NCBI GenBank assembly: GCA_040081075.1 | Contig: JBEBHJ010000008.1 | Span: 12,485-76,484 of the forward strand | From: JANJUB01 sp040081075 | Lineage (GTDB): Bacteria; Armatimonadota; Fimbriimonadia; Fimbriimonadales; Fimbriimonadaceae | Length of the DNA: 64,000 bases | Reading direction: 5' to 3' | In this document: in pieces, positions 51,757 through 61,574 of the stretch | Layout: each line of letters opens with the position of its first letter | How positions within the stretch are numbered: position 1 is the stretch's first letter | Made by a program: the position numbers and the translations under genes | The notes under the pieces: generated by a model | Told to the model about the DNA's origin: nothing | The model's database searches: none | The model's input: the letters and a program-made list of their open reading frames with translations, nothing else

Positions 51757-53415
51757 GTGAACTCTGACACCTGCGCCACAGCCCTACTTGAGCGAGACTT
51801 CGAACGCCTCTTCATCGAGCTGCTGAACTGGGACAGGTTTTCAAACCGACTCACTTTTTCGCTATCCGTACCCGGTCAGTTCAGAAAGCGCTTCTTCACC
51901 CTTGATGAACGCTTGCGCTTAACACTCACACAGCAGATCCTGCTAAAAGGCATTGCGCAACTCGCAGGACAGGTCGTTTTCAGCTTTGTCATGCCAACTG
52001 AACGCAGTATGCCCGACTACCTTCGCCGTTGCGACATTGGGCGCAAGGTCAGTCGGCTCTACTACGAGCCTATCGTGGTCTACTCGTGTCGAGATGAAAG
52101 CGAGCAAGTTTGGCAGTTCGTATCCAGAGTTGCAGGTGAGCTACAGTTCTTTGAGCACCGAACAAGCACGCGTGCAGGAGCGGTCGTATTCGCCCAAAAG
52201 CTGAGTTCCCTTCACTTCGATATGACCGAGCGAACAAGGGGAATCTCAACCGTAGAAGTGAGCCGTCGCCTCCGTCAAGCCTTTACATATCAACGCCACA
52301 AACGAGTCTTCGACCGGACACGACAAACTGCCGAGACATTCGAAGAGTTTGGCAATGGGCTTCCCGAGCTTGCCGCCATTGCCGATGAACACCGAGGTCT
52401 AGACCGAGACGAAGAAGCAACACTCTTCGAGTTGGCTCGCACCGGATCAGAGTCAGCGAAACTTCAGATCTTCAAGAGCCACCTTTACATCCCCCTTAAG
52501 ATTGGCCTCAGAACCTACAAGAGAAAGCACCTTGCCGGTCGAGTTGAGCTAGCCGATGTCGTCAGCGACGGTATCCAAGGACTACTAAGCGCAATCAGGC
52601 TTTACAAGCCCGAACAAACCCCAAGGTTTATGTCTATCGCCTCACTCTGGGTTCAGCGAACAATCGACCGCGAACTTACGGTTCACATTAGACCTTACGC
52701 AATCCCATTCTATGTAGAAAGCGACTTCGGTCCAATCATTAGGAAGTTTGATTTGACGGTGGACAAACTCACCCAGCACCTAATGCGCCAACCAACCTCC
52801 AGCGAGATTCAGAGTTGCTTAGGACTGTCGCAACAGCATTGGCAAACACTCCAACTCCTGCTTGACACCACAGATTGTGTCCGCATAGACGCTTGGTCAA
52901 GCGATGAGCTAGTCGGAGACGAGTTAGGTTGTTTTTATCCGGCTATATTTCCTCAGTTTTTAGATAGGGAGCCTCTCGAATCTATCCTCGCACGCCTTAC
53001 CCGTCGTGAGATTGATGTCATCAGACTTCGATTTGGGCTCGATGATGGAAAAACACGTACTCTTGAAGAGGTCGGGGCGACCCTTGGAATAACGAGGGAG
53101 CGCGCTCGCCAAATTGATTTACGTGCATCTAGAAAGCTGAGGCACATCGGAAACGAACTCCTTGCGCAGGGCTTCGTGTACCCGTCAAGGGATGAACTTA
53201 ACCCAGACACTTCTGATCACATCAGCCAACGTTCCGGTCGCTCATGTGGCACGATCTACGGATACACATATTGTGATTATGCCCAGATTGTTCCTGAACC
53301 CTACTCGCCCCCAGTTCACGACGCAGACATGCCGACTAAACCAGTTACAATCACCGTAGTGGGAGATTTGGGCGAGGTTGTCGAGCTAATCACAAAGAAA
53401 GCCCCTAAGCGTTAA
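51757..53415 (+). CDS. Sigma-70 factor with an N-terminal domain shared with the neighbouring methyltransferase
   Basis: A 552-residue protein. Residues about 225-320 form sigma region 2 (DVVSDGIQGLLSAIRLYKPE, FMSIASLWVQRTIDRELT), about 330-395 a region 3-like part, and about 405-465 a near-consensus region 4 (LRFGLDDGKTRTLEEVGATL, GITRERARQID). It is thus group 1/2-like, not ECF. Residues about 10-190 are not a sigma domain: they align with the first about 175 residues of the 53433 methyltransferase (LERDFERLF / LKEFKFQELF; IGRKVSRLYYE / IGRQIEKLHHE; EQVWQ / RQAWQ). A tail of about 85 residues (466-552) is unassigned. It lies 16 nt after the helicase gene. It may recruit RNA polymerase to the defence complex or control the operon. 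Confidence 0.88.
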   Translation: MNSDTCATALLERDFERLFIELLNWDRFSNRLTFSLSVPGQFRKRFFTLDERLRLTLTQQILLKGIAQLAGQVVFSFVMPTERSMPDYLRRCDIGRKVSRLYYEPIVVYSCRDESEQVWQFVSRVAGELQFFEHRTSTRAGAVVFAQKLSSLHFDMTERTRGISTVEVSRRLRQAFTYQRHKRVFDRTRQTAETFEEFGNGLPELAAIADEHRGLDRDEEATLFELARTGSESAKLQIFKSHLYIPLKIGLRTYKRKHLAGRVELADVVSDGIQGLLSAIRLYKPEQTPRFMSIASLWVQRTIDRELTVHIRPYAIPFYVESDFGPIIRKFDLTVDKLTQHLMRQPTSSEIQSCLGLSQQHWQTLQLLLDTTDCVRIDAWSSDELVGDELGCFYPAIFPQFLDREPLESILARLTRREIDVIRLRFGLDDGKTRTLEEVGATLGITRERARQIDLRASRKLRHIGNELLAQGFVYPSRDELNPDTSDHISQRSGRSCGTIYGYTYCDYAQIVPEPYSPPVHDADMPTKPVTITVVGDLGEVVELITKKAPKR

Positions 53416-53432
53416 GCCACGAAAATCTAACC

Positions 53433-56400
53433 ATGAAAGAAATCCGCCAATGCCTCAAAGAGTTCAAGTTCCAAGAGTTGTTCACCAACACCTACTTTGG
53501 GATAACTACCGAGCCAAACACACATTCGAAGTCTCCGGCCAATACTTCGAGGTCGAAGGCGTCGCCGAGAAGCGCGGCCTCGTCGCCTTCCTCTGCCGTC
53601 CCGCCGCCGGTCAGCCCTTCCCGAGCTCCGCCGAACGAAAACACATTGGCCGTCAGATCGAGAAGCTCCACCACGAACACCTAATCATCTTTACCGACCG
53701 TGATCTAAAACGTCAAGCCTGGCAAATCCCCAAACGCGAAGGCGGCAAGTCAAAAGGAACCAGCGAAACCCCTTACTTCGCTGGTCACGGTGTCGAACAC
53801 CTTGCAAGGCGAGTACAGAACCTTTCATTCTCCCTCGAAGAATCCGAAACCGCAACCATAACCGATGTAACCGCCAGAGTGAATCAAGCCCTACTTGCCG
53901 AGAAGGTCACCAAGAAGTTCTTTAAGGAGTTCAACGACCAACGGAAAGATTTCGTCAACTTCCTAGATTGGATCGAGGATGAGTCCAAGCGAGATTGGTA
54001 TTGCTCCGTCTTGCTCAACCGCCTCATGTTTATCTACTTCCTTGGCGGCAAAGGCTTTCTTCCCGGCGATACACAGTTCCTAACGAACAACCTAAATGCA
54101 AATGCAAAGGCAAACGGCCCCGACACGTTTTACGCTCACTTCTTACTCCCACTTAGCTTCTTTGGCCTTGGCGAACGGCAAGGCCAACGCGGGCGCTTCG
54201 AGGAGACCTTCAAAGACGTGCTCTACCTCGATGGGGGCTTATTCACGGTACATACCATCGAAGACAAACTTGGCATCAACCGCGGGGCCGTAGAGAAGGG
54301 AGTGTTCCCTGACCAAACCAAGATCCCCGATTCCGAGTTCAAGAAATGGTTCACCTACTTCGACAAATGGCGATGGACCCTCGACGAAGATAAGGTCGAG
54401 AACGAAAACCACATCTCGCCCCACATTCTCGGTTACATCTTCGAGAAGTACATCAACCAAAAGCAAATGGGAGCTTACTACACCAAGGAAGACATCACCG
54501 GATATATCTGCCGAAACACAATCATCCCCCGGCTATTCGATATGCTCGCCGAAACCGGAACGAAAGGAACTCAGGCAGTTCGACCCCTACCCATCGGCCC
54601 CCATGTTAACCTTTTGAATGAAGGTAGAGGAATCAGCGACGGCGAAGGCATAGACCGGTATGTCTATCCAAGCGTAAAACAAGAAGAACATCTACCCACC
54701 GAAACCGCTTATGAGCTTGAACAACGCCGGAAACGATACGAGAGCATCCTAAACGACTTCGATGCCGAGAAGATACAAGGAATAGATGATTTCATCACCT
54801 ATAACCTCGACATCGAGGGCCTCGCTCTTGATTTCGTCAAGAACATCCAAGACCCCGAAGTCTTGCACGCGTTCTACTTCAAGGGTCTCCAACAGATCAC
54901 TGTGCTCGACCCAACGTGCGGATCAGGAGCGTTCCTCTTCGAGGCCCTTCTTATCCTATATCCCCTCTACAACGCCTGCTTAAGCCGTATGGGCTACTTA
55001 ATCGGCAAAGCCACCGGGAGTGCGCCCGACATTACGAACTGGGCAGGACGCCTCCATTTCGACGACCTCGACATTGATCAAAGCACCTTCGCCGATTTTG
55101 TCCAAACCACCCCCGACGAAAGCAAAACCATAGCCGACCTGCGCGCCGAAGTCGAACGCATCAAGCACCACCCCAGCGCCGAATACTTCATCAAGAAGTC
55201 CATCATCGTCAACAACTTGTTTGGCGTGGACATCATGGAAGAAGCGGTCGAAATCTGCAAGCTCCGCTTATTCCTAACCCTTATCGCCACTGTGGACCGC
55301 GACGACTCCAAGGACAACTTCGGAGTCGAACCGCTGCCCGACATAGACTTCAACATCCTGGCTGGCAACACGCTCGTAGGCTACACGAGCATTGCAGACA
55401 TAGATCGACTTTGGGAAGCTGTTGAACTTGGCACTTCAGCCTTTGCATTCGAGAAGGATCACTCTCGCTTGATACACCTAATCGAGGAGTACGGCAGGGT
55501 TTTGAAGGCTTGGAGACAACAGCAACTTGGACAATGGCCAGGAATCCCGATCACAAAAGAGCAGGTCTTGGTAGCCGTCGACACTGTCCGTCCAGACCTT
55601 GACGAAGACCTGTGGCGACTTTACAGGACGGGCAGTCTTGTGGCAGATAAAGTAACCAAGGCTGGCTTTAAACTGATCCACCATCCCCTACACTGGATGT
55701 TACAGTTCCCGTCGGTCGAGGCTGCCGGAGGGTTCGAGGTGATCATCGGTAATCCCCCGTATGTTGAGATATCGCCAAAGGAGGTCAAGTACGCGATTCC
55801 AGCGAGTTTGACCCTTCAAACTGGCAACCTATCTGCTCCATGCTTTGTTCGCTCACTACACCTCTTAGGCGGAAATGGTCGCCTTGGCTTGATTGTGCCC
55901 ATGAGCTTCACGTCAATAAGGGAATACAGCCCGCTAATGGATGCCTTTTGCAATGCGTTGGATCGAACATGGGTTACCAACCACGCCATCCGTCCACAAT
56001 CCCTCTTTGATGGGATTTCGCAGCGTGTTTCTATCTGTATGGGTGCAAAAGGTACCTTCGATTCGGAATCGCGCTACGTCAGCAGATACATTCGAACTGA
56101 CTCGCCTGAGGCCCTCTTCAAAGGAACTCTAGAGTTCTCAACACGCCCTACTTGGAACATTGACGGCATCCACCCCAAACTATCGAATGCAATGGAACAT
56201 GCGATTCTGGGCAAACTCTGCGGTTTCAAGGCCTACAACCGCCTCGGAATGGGCGATGCCTCCATTTGGCTAAAGGACTACGGAGAAACTTATTGGCTGT
56301 TCCCGACAAGCTTCCAACCTTTCCGTGCAGCTCTTAAATCTTATAAGACCGTGTCGGTGCCAATGGATGACCAATCTCTTCTTGTCGCAAGCCTAAACAG

Positions 56401-56758
56401 CTCGCTATTCTATTGGTTCTACCACTCGATTTCGGATTGTTGGCATCTTGGGATGTGGCACCTGAGGAACTTTCCTTTTGGGCTTGATCTCATGTCTGCG
56501 AACAATCGTTCTATGCTTGCTACTCTAAACAGTGAACTAATGAGTAGACTCGTTGAGACAAGGGTTGAGCGATACGACAAGCGAGCTAACGGGACAATCT
56601 TCGAATACCGCGTCCAGTATTGCAAGCCGACCATTGACAAAATAGATGCAGTCCTCGCCGCACACTTCGACTTGGATGAAGCCGAGTTGAGCTTTATTCG
56701 AAACTACGACTCAAGATTCCGGATGGGCCTAGTCGGCGAACAGGACGAAGAACGATGA
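53433..56758 (+). CDS. Eco57I/PglX-like N6-adenine DNA methyltransferase (frameshifted near its N-terminus)
   Basis: A methyltransferase of about 1107 residues. Motif I is LDPTCGSGAFLFEAL (about 491) and motif IV is IIGNPPYVE (about 773), as in gamma-class adenine methylases. The long frame is open from 53450, but the true N-terminus reads from ATG 53433 (KEIRQCLKEFKFQELF) in another frame; restoring one T in the T3 run at 53496-53498 joins them and gives a gapless match to the sigma factor's N-domain. Residues after about 830 resemble target-recognition parts of type IIG/PglX proteins. If the frameshift is real, the domain is lost and translation would have to start at an internal codon. Confidence 0.87.
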
Positions 56759-56801
56759 GTTGCCACTCGGCCCTCCCCGACCGCGAAGCAACTCTGTTTC
56801 T

Positions 56802-56827
56802 GGCCACCTTTTCAAAGTGGCCTTTCT
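56802..56827 (+). terminator. Weak hairpin with T-run after the methyltransferase
   Basis: GGCCACCTTT pairs with AAAGTGGCC (one bulged C), followed by TTTCT, 43 nt after the methyltransferase stop. It may attenuate transcription into the winged-helix gene. Confidence 0.4.
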
Positions 56828-56851
56828 ACCACTAACCAAGCTAGATTGGAA

Positions 56852-57427
56852 ATGAAACCGATGAATAACCTAAATGTGCCCACAGCCTTTGAACTCCTCC
56901 TCGAAGAAATTGAGGAGATCGCCGACAGCCTAAACCGCGAAGGGGCCGATGCCTTCGAGAACGGTCGGCATGAGCAAGTGGAATCGCTGCTGCTTCGCGC
57001 CCGGCGATGCGCTACCTTTCAAAGTAAGGTTCGCGCACTTCGCGCCGAGTGGCTTCAAATGCACCCCGAACCAATCCCGAAACCGAATCCTATTGAACCC
57101 GTTACAAAACGCGATCTTGGTCGCCTAAATCGCGGCTTGCGCACCCGCGATGAGCTCTATCGTGCGCCACTCCTGGAGGCGCTTATCGAACTCGGAGGCA
57201 AAGGCTCGACTCAACAGGTGACCGACCTGGTCGGTCAGAAGATGAGTGGCATCCTGAACGAATACGACCACGAACCCCTCCCATCCGACCCCACGCTTCT
57301 CCGCTGGCGTAACACCGTCGCCTGGATGCGCAACACGCTGGTAGAAGAAGGGCTTATGCGAAACGATTCAAAAAGGGGAACCTGGGAAATTTCTGACGTT
57401 GGACGAAGAGCGATAAGCAAGGGCTAG
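56852..57427 (+). CDS. Winged-helix protein, Mrr N-terminal-like
   Basis: About 191 residues from ATG 56852 (TTG 56846 is also possible). The first about 75 residues are charged and helical, perhaps coiled coil. Residues about 105-190 match the Mrr_N winged-helix pattern (APLLEALIELGGKGSTQQVT, WRNTVAWMRNTLVEEGLMRN, RGTWEISDVGRRAI). The Mrr nuclease domain that usually follows is absent. It may be a DNA-binding regulator or specificity factor of the upstream helicase-sigma-methylase set. Confidence 0.75.
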   Translation: MKPMNNLNVPTAFELLLEEIEEIADSLNREGADAFENGRHEQVESLLLRARRCATFQSKVRALRAEWLQMHPEPIPKPNPIEPVTKRDLGRLNRGLRTRDELYRAPLLEALIELGGKGSTQQVTDLVGQKMSGILNEYDHEPLPSDPTLLRWRNTVAWMRNTLVEEGLMRNDSKRGTWEISDVGRRAISKG

Positions 57428-57506
57428 CATCGCCCGGATTCCGCGCACAGCTAGAGCCGCCACAACGAACCTTGAAGCATCCCCGCTAGCCACCACTCCG
57501 GCATTG

Positions 57507-57544
57507 CTCAGCCGCTTCGCGGCTTCGCCTTCGGCGAATGAGAC
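57507..57544 (+). repeat. 38-bp palindromic repeat, copy 1
   Basis: A GC-rich element with outer CTCA...TGAG arms and two inner hairpins (GCCGCTTCGCGGC and CGCCTTCGGCG). It differs at one base from the copy at 63481-63518, in the same orientation. Together they bracket the three-gene operon. Confidence 0.85.
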
Positions 57545-57647
57545 GGCATGAAACTTCAGGAGATCCGTTAGGGATGTTCAATGCTAAACCTCGCAAATCG
57601 TGGGATTATCATGGTAGCCTACGCTTTGATTGTAGAAGGAGATCGAT

Positions 57648-60539
57648 ATGGCTGAAGAACTTTTCAAGTTCGTAACATACACTGGCACTGAGGCAAGGGC
57701 GTTTGAGGAGCGGCGTTCCAAAATTATCACGCCTCCGGCGGGGTTGCCTTACCGAGTCCTAACAGCAACAAAAATGCCGACAGGAGAGCCTATTGCCGGG
57801 ATTAATCCGAGTTCTAAGGCCGAGGCCAAAGCCAACCTAACTCAGGACGACACGAAGGATGTACAACGGCTGGCTGGCGCGATGTGGCCAATAGGCAAAG
57901 CTCGTGACCTGACAGAAATTCGCAAACTACTCAGTGAGTTGAGTCACCCGACCCCAATGAGTGAAGCATCCACTTGGGATGGGTACGCATTGGAAGTTCA
58001 GAAGGGTGGAAAGGAGTCGCTACCCTTAGAACATCTCCTAAGAGCGATGCACTTAATGCGGCTTGCGAAACAAGAGCCAGATTTAAGCGATGAAGTGATC
58101 CACGGAGTCACCGAGTATGCAATCGTGATCCACTCGACTGGGGGCTTCCGCAAGCTGGACGACCCCAAGGCTCCCAAGCAACCAGACCAAGACGCCGCTG
58201 GGAAACTCCAGAACGAGCACGTTACACGCTACAAAACGGCAAGTTTGGCAAGGGAGGAGCTACTGGAAATTTCGAATCAGATACTGCTGCAGGAGCCGAA
58301 AAAAACAAAACCATCACCCAAAAGTAGGCAGAGCTCTAAGCTATCGATGGCCTCCGAATCGATCGCCCCGTCTGCAGACAAAGTCACTCCGCATCCGGTC
58401 TCTACTCACTTTGAAACATCCCATCCGTTGATCTCGAATGAGTTGCGAAAGGAACTTAAGAGTCTCGGGATGGATGGTAGCGTCAACTTTGAACTCGCTG
58501 AGAAGAAGTTAAGTCTGCGTGTAAAACTCACTTACAGGGACATGTTAAGCGGGTTACAGTTGCCACGGCCGGAGCGGTTCATTCCTCCATACTGTAATAC
58601 ACTCTGCACAGTTAGTGTCGGTGGGAAAGCAAATTTCTACCGGGCTGAACAGACATTGGATCGATATGATCCCGAAGAAATAGCCCACATCGAAAACCTA
58701 CTGCCTGGGCAGTATAAAGAACGCAAGACGCGAAGGCTCGATCGGTACGAGGAGAGCTTTATGAGTTCAACCGAGGTCGAGTCCACAAATGAGCGTGACA
58801 CCCAGTCCACCACAAAAAACGAGATGCAGCAATCCGTAAAGGACGTAGTTGAGAAGGAGTCCGAAACGAAGTTTGGCATGAAGCTCTCGGCGGCTTATGG
58901 ACCTGTGTCCCTTGAATCAAGCTTTGGGATGGGTTCTACGCAGAGCCAGAGCCAGACTATGGAATCAAGCAAGACCATTGCTCGTACGGTGACTGATCGA
59001 GCACTAGAGAGGGTTGTGAGTCGCGTTCATGAAGAGCGGGCATCCAAGAAATTACAAGAATTCGAGGAGATTAACACTCATGGCCTAGACAACCGCGGAA
59101 ACACGAACAGTTTCGTCGGCGTTTACCGATGGTTGACCAAAGTCTACAAGGCGAGACTGAAAAATTATGGAGTCAGGATGTCTCTTGATTGCGTTATCGA
59201 AAATCCGGCTCTTTTCCTCCGAGAGCACGACATGGCAAAGGGTGGTAGTTCCGTTAAGAAGCTTAACGACTTTGCGATCGACGGGCCCTCAGACGTGAAT
59301 GAGTTGACCTATCTGGATGCGGTTACCGAATATGGGATTACGATTGAAACCCCTCCCCAACTCCACATGTATCTCTCCAAAGCATACGCCGATGTTGAGC
59401 CACCCAGCGACCTGGTCTGCGCAGCCCACAACGACCTCGCCGTACCTGATGGGTACAAAGCGGTTGAGTTTTCAGTTCTGGGCCTCTGGCATAACGTCGG
59501 AGGTGGGCTTGGGAGCGGCACGGTGTTGATTGACAATCAAGAGATATGGTACGGCGGATTTGCTCCAGATTATTCCGGCTATCAGCAGCTAACCAGTGCT
59601 ATCGAAAAGACAATCGGCGTTGCCCGCAGCGCCTGGACCAGGGCAACGACGGTGACAATAAGTGTAAAGTGCAAGCGAAAGGCATCTACATATAAAGCGT
59701 GGCAGATAGCCACCTACAATAAACTACTTGAAGGCTATCGAAAGATGGTGGCCGAAGAAGCGGAGGCACAGCGAGCGGAAAGTGCCATTGTTGCCGGTAA
59801 GCGGAACCCCGCGTTGAACCGAGAATATATTGAGCGAGAAATCAAGAAAGCCGTGATCTCTGCTCTTTGCTGTCAGGAGCGTTTTTGGTTGAACTGCCAA
59901 AAGGCCGAGGCTCCTTGCGGCCATTGTCATGAAGGGCAGAACATTTCCGACCCAGAAACTCACACCGTTCCGATGCATCGATCTGATAGCGATGTTTGCC
60001 ACATAGGCCGGCTAGCGAATTTCTTTGAGAGTGTCATTGATTGGAAAATCATGGTCTACCAGTTGTATCCATACTACTGGTCAAACGTTTGCGACTGGCC
60101 AACAAACTCTGGTTACAGCGACGATGATCCTCTGTTTGAAAAGTTCCTCCAAGCCGGTATGGCTCGTGTGGTGGTGCCGCTTGAGGCCGGAATGGAAAGC
60201 GCGTTTATGTATTTCTATGAGTTTGGCAAGGTATGGGGCGGCTATTCGGCGCCACCGCTGCTAGGCGGATACGAGGACCTCAACACTGCCGTGGACGTTC
60301 TTGATCCCAAGACCGGCCTACCGGTCGAGTGGGAAGTTCGTGTTCCAACCAGCTTGGTCATCCTCCAATGCGGTTCGGGTTGCGTGAATACCCACGATGT
60401 TAATGATGAACCAACTATGCCGGTGATTACCGGCGGCCGCAATTCATCGCAAATTATTGGATTACCAGCCCCGCCTCCGACGCCACCAGTTCCACCGACC
60501 CCAGATGACGAGCATGCGGACGAAGACCATCATGGCTGA
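57648..60539 (+). CDS. Large uncharacterised protein with Ser/Thr/Glu-rich central segment
   Basis: A 963-residue protein with a strong ribosome site (AGAAGGAG). There is no signal peptide and no long hydrophobic helix. Residues 1-210 are mixed helical, then a Lys/Ser linker (about 215-260). A conserved-looking core (about 345-520) contains EEIAHIENLLPGQYKERKTR, a Ser/Thr/Gln/Glu-rich stretch with SAAYGPVSLESSFGMGS, EEINTHGLDNRGN and VYRWLTKVYKARLKNYG. I recall similar blocks in a widespread uncharacterised family, not verified. A Cys cluster (about 750-775, CCQ, NCQ, CGHC) and a Pro-rich acidic tail end the protein. The alternating small-polar segment could be a membrane-inserting or fibre-like region; that is speculation. 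Confidence 0.75.
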   Translation: MAEELFKFVTYTGTEARAFEERRSKIITPPAGLPYRVLTATKMPTGEPIAGINPSSKAEAKANLTQDDTKDVQRLAGAMWPIGKARDLTEIRKLLSELSHPTPMSEASTWDGYALEVQKGGKESLPLEHLLRAMHLMRLAKQEPDLSDEVIHGVTEYAIVIHSTGGFRKLDDPKAPKQPDQDAAGKLQNEHVTRYKTASLAREELLEISNQILLQEPKKTKPSPKSRQSSKLSMASESIAPSADKVTPHPVSTHFETSHPLISNELRKELKSLGMDGSVNFELAEKKLSLRVKLTYRDMLSGLQLPRPERFIPPYCNTLCTVSVGGKANFYRAEQTLDRYDPEEIAHIENLLPGQYKERKTRRLDRYEESFMSSTEVESTNERDTQSTTKNEMQQSVKDVVEKESETKFGMKLSAAYGPVSLESSFGMGSTQSQSQTMESSKTIARTVTDRALERVVSRVHEERASKKLQEFEEINTHGLDNRGNTNSFVGVYRWLTKVYKARLKNYGVRMSLDCVIENPALFLREHDMAKGGSSVKKLNDFAIDGPSDVNELTYLDAVTEYGITIETPPQLHMYLSKAYADVEPPSDLVCAAHNDLAVPDGYKAVEFSVLGLWHNVGGGLGSGTVLIDNQEIWYGGFAPDYSGYQQLTSAIEKTIGVARSAWTRATTVTISVKCKRKASTYKAWQIATYNKLLEGYRKMVAEEAEAQRAESAIVAGKRNPALNREYIEREIKKAVISALCCQERFWLNCQKAEAPCGHCHEGQNISDPETHTVPMHRSDSDVCHIGRLANFFESVIDWKIMVYQLYPYYWSNVCDWPTNSGYSDDDPLFEKFLQAGMARVVVPLEAGMESAFMYFYEFGKVWGGYSAPPLLGGYEDLNTAVDVLDPKTGLPVEWEVRVPTSLVILQCGSGCVNTHDVNDEPTMPVITGGRNSSQIIGLPAPPPTPPVPPTPDDEHADEDHHG

Positions 60540-61572
60540 GACCTTGCGCGGATATGTTCTAGCGGATCTGACGGAAGATCAGAAGTTGAAGTTGGCTATT
60601 GAGCAGGCCGTGCTGGCAGTCCTTAAGATGAACGACAAGACGTCTGAATGTCGCCTTTCACGCCAAGGGGAGCTTTACGCGGTTGACAAGGAGTTGCTTT
60701 TCGGTACTCCTAAGAATGACGTCACCACTCCAAGCTCCGACCAGCTGGCAGAGATCAAGGACAAGGCGACAGCCATAAAGAATGAGATTGCTTTGAAACT
60801 CCACGAACTCAGCAACAAGGAACAACACTTTAGGGTCATGGCAGTCGATATAAAGCCCATAGAAGATCCGGACACCAAGGCGGCTCTTGTTGGTCTAGCC
60901 CACATGCCGCATCTTGTCGGAAAACCTCACCATATTATTGCGCCGTTCTCTGTCCACATTGACTCAGGCAGCGACAAAGGCAAAATTCTGGGCTACGGTC
61001 ACACAGTTGAGATTCGACTCACAGGAGACTTGGCACCAATCGTTTACAATGCCCGTTTTCCAGCTTTGGCAAAGCGCTCAATCCCGCTCCGGTATAGTCC
61101 CATTGAGCCTAAATCTAACGGGCACTCCCATCCTGGCGGAGGTGAGAACGCTCCAATCGTGGCATATTCCCGGCCCGTTCCAGGTTGTAACTTCATGGTG
61201 CCAGGGCACGTTCAATTTGATGGCCACCATGTTCACGTCCAAAGCGCGACCATTAACAGCCCCGTACTAAACGTTCTCGAAACCAGATCGGATGCTCGTA
61301 TTCAGCTTGTAGTTTCAGTCCTGGGTTCCCGCATACGAGACTGGACTTTCCAACTTGAAGTCTTGTTTCGTCAGAGTAACTTCCCTGGGCAACTCAAGAT
61401 CTCGGACCCGATGATTGGTCCTGGGCCCCATATATTACCGATCGGAGCGTGCGAAGTGGCCATACTAGCCGAGTCAAAGTCCACAGGAATCCTGTTGACG
61501 AGTGTGAGGCAGTTTTACAGCTCAATGTCTTCAGCTGCACCCACGGATAAGAGAGCCGGCCTGGTCACTTAA
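60532..61572 (+). CDS. Uncharacterised protein, second gene of the unknown operon
   Basis: A 346-residue protein from ATG 60532 (AETLRGYVLADLTEDQKLKL), overlapping the previous gene by 8 bases. The N-terminal about 110 residues are helical and charged. The rest is beta-rich with His/Gly/Pro stretches (SNGHSHPGGGENAPIVAYSR, VPGHVQFDGHHVHVQSATIN). No signal peptide or known motif was recognised. Overlap with the upstream gene implies coupled production with the 963-residue protein. Confidence 0.72.
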   Translation: MAETLRGYVLADLTEDQKLKLAIEQAVLAVLKMNDKTSECRLSRQGELYAVDKELLFGTPKNDVTTPSSDQLAEIKDKATAIKNEIALKLHELSNKEQHFRVMAVDIKPIEDPDTKAALVGLAHMPHLVGKPHHIIAPFSVHIDSGSDKGKILGYGHTVEIRLTGDLAPIVYNARFPALAKRSIPLRYSPIEPKSNGHSHPGGGENAPIVAYSRPVPGCNFMVPGHVQFDGHHVHVQSATINSPVLNVLETRSDARIQLVVSVLGSRIRDWTFQLEVLFRQSNFPGQLKISDPMIGPGPHILPIGACEVAILAESKSTGILLTSVRQFYSSMSSAAPTDKRAGLVT

Positions 61573-61574
61573 AA

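Noticed and set aside
48357..56758. Assignment as a standard DISARM or BREX locus
   Set aside because: Only helicase, PLD and methylase features are present; drmA/drmB or brxL/pglZ/brxC equivalents are absent in the window.
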